Shown: positions 58,830 to 64,000 of the stretch, piece after piece
Layout of the letters: each line of letters begins with the position of its first letter
Position numbering within the stretch: the first letter of the stretch is position 1
From: Phorcus lineatus
Lineage: Eukaryota; Mollusca; Gastropoda; Trochida; Trochidae
DNA: 64,000 bases
Direction of reading: 5' to 3'
NCBI GenBank assembly: GCA_921293015.1
Contig: OV121082.1
Coordinates: forward strand, 22,113,748 to 22,177,747
Program-made: the position numbers and the translations under genes
Notes under the pieces: generated by a model
What the model saw: only the letters and a program-made list of their open reading frames with translations
Database searches by the model: none
Told to the model about the DNA's origin: nothing

Positions 58830-59697
58830 AATGAAAGTGTTCAAACGGTTCAAACTAAATGTGAATACGGAGAAAACCAAGGTTGTAACGTTCAAGTAAA
58901 TTGTCTCGTTCAAGTAAATTGTCGCGTCATGAAAAATGGTACTTTAAGGGTAATTTGATAGTATCAGCAACCTCATATAAGTATTTGGGTGTGTTATTTA
59001 CTAATCATCTTTCCTGGTCAACTCATGTTAAGTACGCATCTGTCCCAGCACAGAAAGTATTAATCGGTATTATGAAAAATTTAAAAGTAGTCGGAGACTT
59101 GAATCTTGCATTTTATTTTAGAATATTTGTTGTGAAAATTAGTCCAATTCTATTATACGGGTCTGAAATTTGGCTTTTTCAACATTTCGAGCAAGTAGAA
59201 GGAGTTAACTTATCAGCATGCAAGAAATTCCTAGGGATAAAGATTGGCGCACCCAATGCAATGGTATATGGGGAATGCGGGAGGTTTCCTTTTGTAATAG
59301 ACTCACAAGTTATGATTATGAAATATTGGCTGAGACTTCTTACTATGCCTTCTTATCGCTTACCAAATTTTTTTTATGAAATGATGATTTTATATGACCA
59401 AAATGGACAAAAGAATTGGATAACAGATTTAAAGAGGCTGTTATTCAAAACAGGATTTAATTACATGTGGTATGACCAAAAGGTTGATTTTCCAACAAGG
59501 TTTCTAAACTCATTTAAATTTTTTTTATATACCACGCATTTAGAATCAGACAGTAACAATATAGCACATTTTGTCATTTTTTTTTTAAAATGACATCACC
59601 ATATATATGAATATTGATTTGCTGCATTTTGTATTATCCTTCATATTGTACTATAGGCATGTGGCCTCTCAGTATTGAAGAAATATTGATTGATTGG
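58830..59697 (+). mobile_element. 5'-truncated LINE, reverse transcriptase C-terminal part and 3' UTR
   Basis: The coding part opens with FKLNVNTEKTKVVTF (RT palm/thumb motif), is broken by a stop in a 17-18-base tandem duplication (TCGTTCAAGTAAATTGTC, about 58,889-58,923), then runs open for about 230 codons (58,901-59,593). That frame holds SYKYLGVLFTNHLSWSTHV, YFRIFVVKISPILLYGSEIW and a CKKFLGIKIGAPN segment, all typical of the post-catalytic region of LINE RT. A 3' UTR of about 100 bases contains GGCATGTGGCCTCTCAG and ends in ATTGATTGATTGG. Endonuclease and RT catalytic motifs are absent. Confidence 0.85.
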
Positions 59698-62353
59698 TAA
59701 AACCATATTTTTTTCATTAGAAACGTTGTTATTGCATTAAAGCATAATGTAAATAAAGCAACCTATATGATATATAAAGGAAGGATTAACACTTATACAC
59801 TTGTTAATATAAGCAGAAAAACTTAAATCTAACTAAACTAAATCAACATATCAAAGAGACAAGTATTACTCCCAATCATTGTGATCTGACACACAAACGA
59901 TTCACAAACATTTTGATAATATCATAATGAACACTTATGAATTAAACTTTTGCCTAAAATATAAATTGATACAAGTGGAGTAAAATACCTGTAACATCCA
60001 AACATACATAACAAACGAAAACATGATAACTTTTATGATATTTAATATGTAATCATGCCCAGCAGCTTTTTAACACAAATGTTGTATTAAATTTCCTCAT
60101 ACAATTGTACCATGGGCCAGATTTTGAAATAAATATGACCGCTAGATAAAATCATATAGCATTACGGAACATGGCTAGTTTTCTTACATATATTTCTTAT
60201 ACGTTTATATGCTTTGGTATTTAAATACTTGGTTTAGATATTAGTCAATGTCCATCATGGACGTCATTAAAATTTGTCAGTTACCTCCCAAGTGGAATAA
60301 AGCTTTAAAACACAATAATAACTGCTTGTAAGAAATAAGGCTTTTATAAATATGTGTTTAATATAAAATTATTAATTAACTTTTCCCTCACAGAGCTAAA
60401 TATATCCAACTCGTGCCACACGGAAAATGTTCTCCCCATTTCAGGTTGTTAGTTTAAAAATCATGTTTTTCGATTTAAGAACTGAAAGAATGTCGGGGGC
60501 GATTATTGCGATATCTAGAGATCGTGCGTGCATTAGTCGACTTATCGACCCATCAACATTTGACAATCTGTTCATACATATACTAAGTATGATTATAATT
60601 TTCTTACACAGCAACAATTGTTGACCGTAAATAGATAATTGTGAATAATGATATACATAAAACAGGTAAAAGGATTGCGAAACCTTCAAAGGAAATTTCC
60701 ATTGTTTGTAGTCCATTATACCAAACAGTTACTGAAGCGAAACTGGTCTCATACAAATTCACACCGGGTTCGCCGTACTGTTATGGTGTACCATGGCCGC
60801 TGCCACGGTATCTACCTATTTCAATTTGTACATGTAGCCGACGTAACTTTGTGCCGACGCGTAAATCTGAATAAGGCAAAGAAGTGGTGAACAAGGTATG
60901 TCACTAAAACGTAAATGTAAAGTAACAGAGAAACATTCGGACCCGGGTAATGTATTTATACGGGTCGCACACAAAGTAGGTCAAGAGATCACGGTTGCTA
61001 AGCTACGGGGCATGTCAATATTTTTATACTTTGAGGTACAATATTAATTGCTAATAAAACGATCGATTTGTGTGTTATGTATCTTATAAAGTTTTATAGC
61101 ACCAATGTTTTAATTTGAATTCAATTGACACATGCCACTATAAAATAATTAATTTGGAGTTGTATTGTTCCTTATTCAGGCCTTCGTGATAAAAAAGATA
61201 TTCTGAAAAGTTGTGAAAATAGCATGTGAATGTTAATGCGTTTAAAATTATTTCATAAATCCCAATTTTTCTCTATATTTTTGTCAAAATAATATGAATA
61301 GTAACTACATATATAGTAAAAGTAACATTTTCTCGCACATATTCTAAATAGACATTTAGTGTGTTGAACATATATACAAATATACGATCGTCGATTTCTT
61401 AGGCCAGCCTTTATCGCTAGGTTGTATCCTGAAGGGAATTTACTTAAGCTATAGTTTAATCCTCTTTTGTGTCGTTTGTTTTCGAAACGGTTTCTTATTT
61501 CAAATGATCAAATTTGTGAAGATGTATTTAGTAATGTAAAATCAATGTCAAAGACTGCCGTGAAAGTTTAAGGGGAATTATTTGGTAAATGGTAGCTTAA
61601 TATTAAAGATTTTCGGTGTAGTTTTTTTTACACATTTTATTCCAAATTAAGAATAAGAACTGAAACAGACGAAACCAAACACCATCAAGACGAGGCAGCT
61701 GTTGATTTAATTGCAAAAGTGATATCCTTGCTAAATAGGAGAGAGGAAACATTTTGTCATGATTATTGTTTTATTTTATTGACGGATAGTTTGTCTATCT
61801 TATTATCCTACAACTGGCTGTGTAGTTGTAGAGGACCTGCAATGCTTTCTACCCAGGACGGGTTAATATCAAGTTTCAGCTCACTGCATAGCGACAACTG
61901 TATTTGTCCTACACTAATACGTTCCGTGTTATTAATGGAAGGATCTTGAAAGCAGTGATAAACCCATTGGAGGAGAGCCAAGCTACTCAATGTATTTTCG
62001 CTCACGGAAGTCAAAGCTTATAGTAAATACAATAAGAATAAACAATGTCTTTGTTGATGTATCATTCAAGCCTTTTTTTATTTTGTTTATAACCTTGTTA
62101 ATTTGCCAAAGAATTTTTTTTATTCAGCTGCGAAACAAAAGTTTGTTACCTTTGGTTATATTCATTTTTCGAATATTTGAAAATTTCGTAGCAAAATACT
62201 TCACAGTCCGAGCTTTTAGATCCTGTTATGAACGGATAATTCTTTTTAGACTGCATAAAACAGGGATAATGAAACATTGAGAAATAAAACATTATCCCTG
62301 CCAAACCTGTTCTTATAGTACCATGGGTATCATTTTACAATCACTAAATTTAA
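59698..62353. other. Intergenic stretch without recognised genes
   Basis: A relic CATGGGCCAGATTTTGAAAT at about 60,112 resembles the end of the 31,854 MITE. Overlapping frames at 60,648-60,890 (basic, two frames) and a minus-strand frame at 61,808-62,014 (SVGQIQLSLCSELKLDINPS) are unassigned. No splice-supported gene was found. Confidence 0.4.
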
Positions 62354-62355
62354 AA

Positions 62356-62556
62356 GTGAGGTGAGGTGAATGAATATATAGGTGAAATAACAATCCATGG
62401 GTGGTACTGCGCTAATTTTCAGGTAGCATTGCACCTAAACCTTTTTGCGTGCAGAACAGTTCTCTACTGCAGACAAAGTTACCAAGCCCATAGCGGGATT
62501 TGAACTACATACCTGTTGATCCAAAGCCGAAGGCTAACTTCTGTGCTATCCCAACC
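62356..62556 (-). mobile_element. tRNA-derived SINE, third copy, internally deleted
   Basis: It has the tail GTGAGGTGAGGTGAA on the left, then directly ATCCATGGGTGGTACTGCGC, TCTCTACTGCAGACAAAGTT and a decayed tRNA head (GCGGGATTTGAACTAC). It lacks about 110 bases of body present in the copies at 410 and 38,431. It is old, with many changes in both boxes. Confidence 0.8.
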
Positions 62557-62865
62557 AACATTTTAAATGAAACAAACTTTTGTTAAATAGCTGTAACTAA
62601 AGACAAAATGTCAGCGATTTTTTTATTATTATTTTTTGCTTTTGCAGCAGATGTTTCATTTGTCATTCTGCGATCGGTCCTGATTATACAGCAAGCATTC
62701 TTTCCAAACAATTCCTTATATGTCGTATAACCGCACTACAGCGACAAAACCGACTACGACTACCATCTGATTTGGAGGAATGTCATATGTCTATGTGATA
62801 TTTTCTGTTAATTCTTACATGTGACGACCCGCTTTAATACTGTACCATCAACAAATAAGCTATAA
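62557..62865 (+). other. Upstream region / 5' UTR of the DUF1399-like gene
   Basis: No TATA box or initiator is obvious. The start ATG lies in AAGCTATAAATGG, with A at -3 and G at +4. The transcription start is not determined. Confidence 0.35.
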
Positions 62866-64000
62866 ATGGCGGATCTGGGTATAGTCGTTCACCTCAACAA
62901 AGCGGGCGTCCGCGCCCATCTCGAATTTCTTAAAGAAGTTGACAACACTAACCGGATCACTGAAGGACCGATTCTCGTCAAAGCCATTGATCGATATGAA
63001 CGATACTGGCTCCCTCTTGCGGCAAGCAACACTACCGAGACTCTGGCAGCACCTCTAGATATTGAGTGGGTATGGCACTGTCACATGCTATGTCCTGTAG
63101 CCTATGAGAGAGACTGTCATTCATTAGTTGGTAAAGCAATCCCTCATAAACTCTTGTCATCATCGCAACGAAAGGAAGCACTGACAAGATCAAAACACCT
63201 TTGGTTTAAAGCTTATCCAAAAGTAGAATTTGAAGTAGATTTCCACTACCCTGATGAGAAGTCTACTACCATCGGCAAATCAAAGATATCCTATGATATT
63301 GTTGCAGCCTCAGTAAGACAGGGCGTGTTCTACTACAATGTTTCTCTGCCGCATTATAGGGAAGAATTTTTTCTCGACATCGCATTTAAAAGGTATAGAA
63401 AATTCCTTTATCTCCTGCAGAAAAATCCAAAATCCTTTCTTGTACCCACGTACGATATTGATATAATTTGGCACACTCACCAGCTCGATCCTCTTGGGTA
63501 CAAAATGGACACAGGAGTAATATTTGGTAAGCTCTTGAACCATGATGACACTGTCAATGAACGGGAAGTTGATTCAAGAAGAAGTAGGTGTGACCGTGAA
63601 ACAGGGAAGCTCTGGAAAAAGGAATTCGGAGAGGAATATGCACTGCCTGGAGCAATGCATAGAGGGGAATCATCTCGGGACAAACTGCACAACATTAGTG
63701 AGACACGGGTGACAGGTATCCAAAGAATTGTCCAGACAGCGGACCTCATCATCAAAGAAATACAGCTCCGAGACGTCCCGGAAAGAATAACGGGTGCAAA
63801 AGTTATCATCACTGGTAAATGGGGAACATTTGGCTACACTGAACAGCTAAAATCAAGTTCGTGGACAGATAAGAAGAGCAAGCTGTGGCAAGATTTATGT
63901 TTAAACAAGACACGCCTTAGTACGTCAACGAGCTGTATGTATGAGTGCAACTTAAACCTATTATGTATAAAAAGGCACTGTCTCATCAACAAAACAGAGG
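62866..64000 (+). CDS. DUF1399 / glycine-rich domain-containing protein-like, 5' part
   Basis: An uninterrupted frame of 378 codons runs from ATG (62,866) past the window end. The family has paired WH-x-H motifs in a DUF1399 domain. Here they are WVWHCHMLCPVAYERDC (Trp70, His71, His73) and PTYDIDIIWHTHQLDPLGY (Trp202, His203, His205), 132 residues apart, followed by LLNHDDTVNE and LWKKEFGEEYALPGAMHRG. After about residue 290 a C2-like strand region follows (IIKEIQLRDVP, AKVIITGKW). Proteins of this family are known from plants, fungi and invertebrates, with poorly defined roles in development and stress. No intron occurs in 1.1 kb, and the C-terminal part lies outside the window. No signal peptide is seen, so it is probably cytosolic. 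Confidence 0.9.
   Translation, partial: MADLGIVVHLNKAGVRAHLEFLKEVDNTNRITEGPILVKAIDRYERYWLPLAASNTTETLAAPLDIEWVWHCHMLCPVAYERDCHSLVGKAIPHKLLSSSQRKEALTRSKHLWFKAYPKVEFEVDFHYPDEKSTTIGKSKISYDIVAASVRQGVFYYNVSLPHYREEFFLDIAFKRYRKFLYLLQKNPKSFLVPTYDIDIIWHTHQLDPLGYKMDTGVIFGKLLNHDDTVNEREVDSRRSRCDRETGKLWKKEFGEEYALPGAMHRGESSRDKLHNISETRVTGIQRIVQTADLIIKEIQLRDVPERITGAKVIITGKWGTFGYTEQLKSSSWTDKKSKLWQDLCLNKTRLSTSTSCMYECNLNLLCIKRHCLINKTE

Noticed and set aside
60427..60890. Gene on either strand near 60.4-60.9 kb
   Set aside because: Several overlapping frames of 65-91 codons exist in different phases on both strands. None has a recognisable domain, and possible splice sites do not connect.

Overview
The window is AT-rich animal nuclear DNA, most likely from a mollusc and probably a gastropod. 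The evidence is spliced genes with GT-AG introns, three copies of a tRNA-derived SINE whose body and GAG(T/G)TGAG-type tail I associate with gastropod genomes, several LINE 3' ends, MITE-like inverted-repeat elements and one tyrosine-recombinase retrotransposon. The species is an inference; nothing in the window fixes it. Most short open frames in the window are chance frames in AT-rich sequence.

Layout. Bases 1-47,490 are almost gene-free and are built from old repeats. A block at about 4.9-10.3 kb is an ancient, same-orientation paralogue of about 17.7-21.7 kb. A second series of blocks, here named D, A, K and H, recurs in the same order at about 27.6-33.5 kb and 34.1-39.2 kb, and D recurs at 41.9-42.6 kb, so the middle of the window looks like a decayed tandem array of 6-8 kb units. 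Younger insertions sit in this: a DIRS/Ngaro-like element (14.4-16.6 kb) with an intact tyrosine recombinase frame, a degraded RNase H, a 199-bp repeat pair and a 94-bp duplication of flanking DNA; MITEs at 6.3, 8.9, 24.7 and 31.9 kb; fold-back elements at 23.1 and 49.3 kb that look Penelope-like; a 96-bp satellite, an older satellite of about 145 bp, and a 33-bp minisatellite.

The right third holds the two recognisable host genes, both on the plus strand. The first (47,492-55,643, nine visible exons with fully consistent phases) encodes a choice-of-anchor I / mesenchyme-specific cell-surface-glycoprotein-like beta-propeller protein. Its fifth visible exon carries an in-frame TAA at a conserved position, and its seventh intron uses a GC donor. 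The second (62,866 to the window end) is the uninterrupted 5' part of a DUF1399 / glycine-rich-domain-containing-protein-like gene. Two LINE 3' remnants and one SINE lie between them.

The genes show no sign of shared function. The most unusual signals are the decayed kilobase-scale repeat units, the unusual structure of the recombinase retroelement, and the nonsense codon in the otherwise well-preserved glycoprotein gene.
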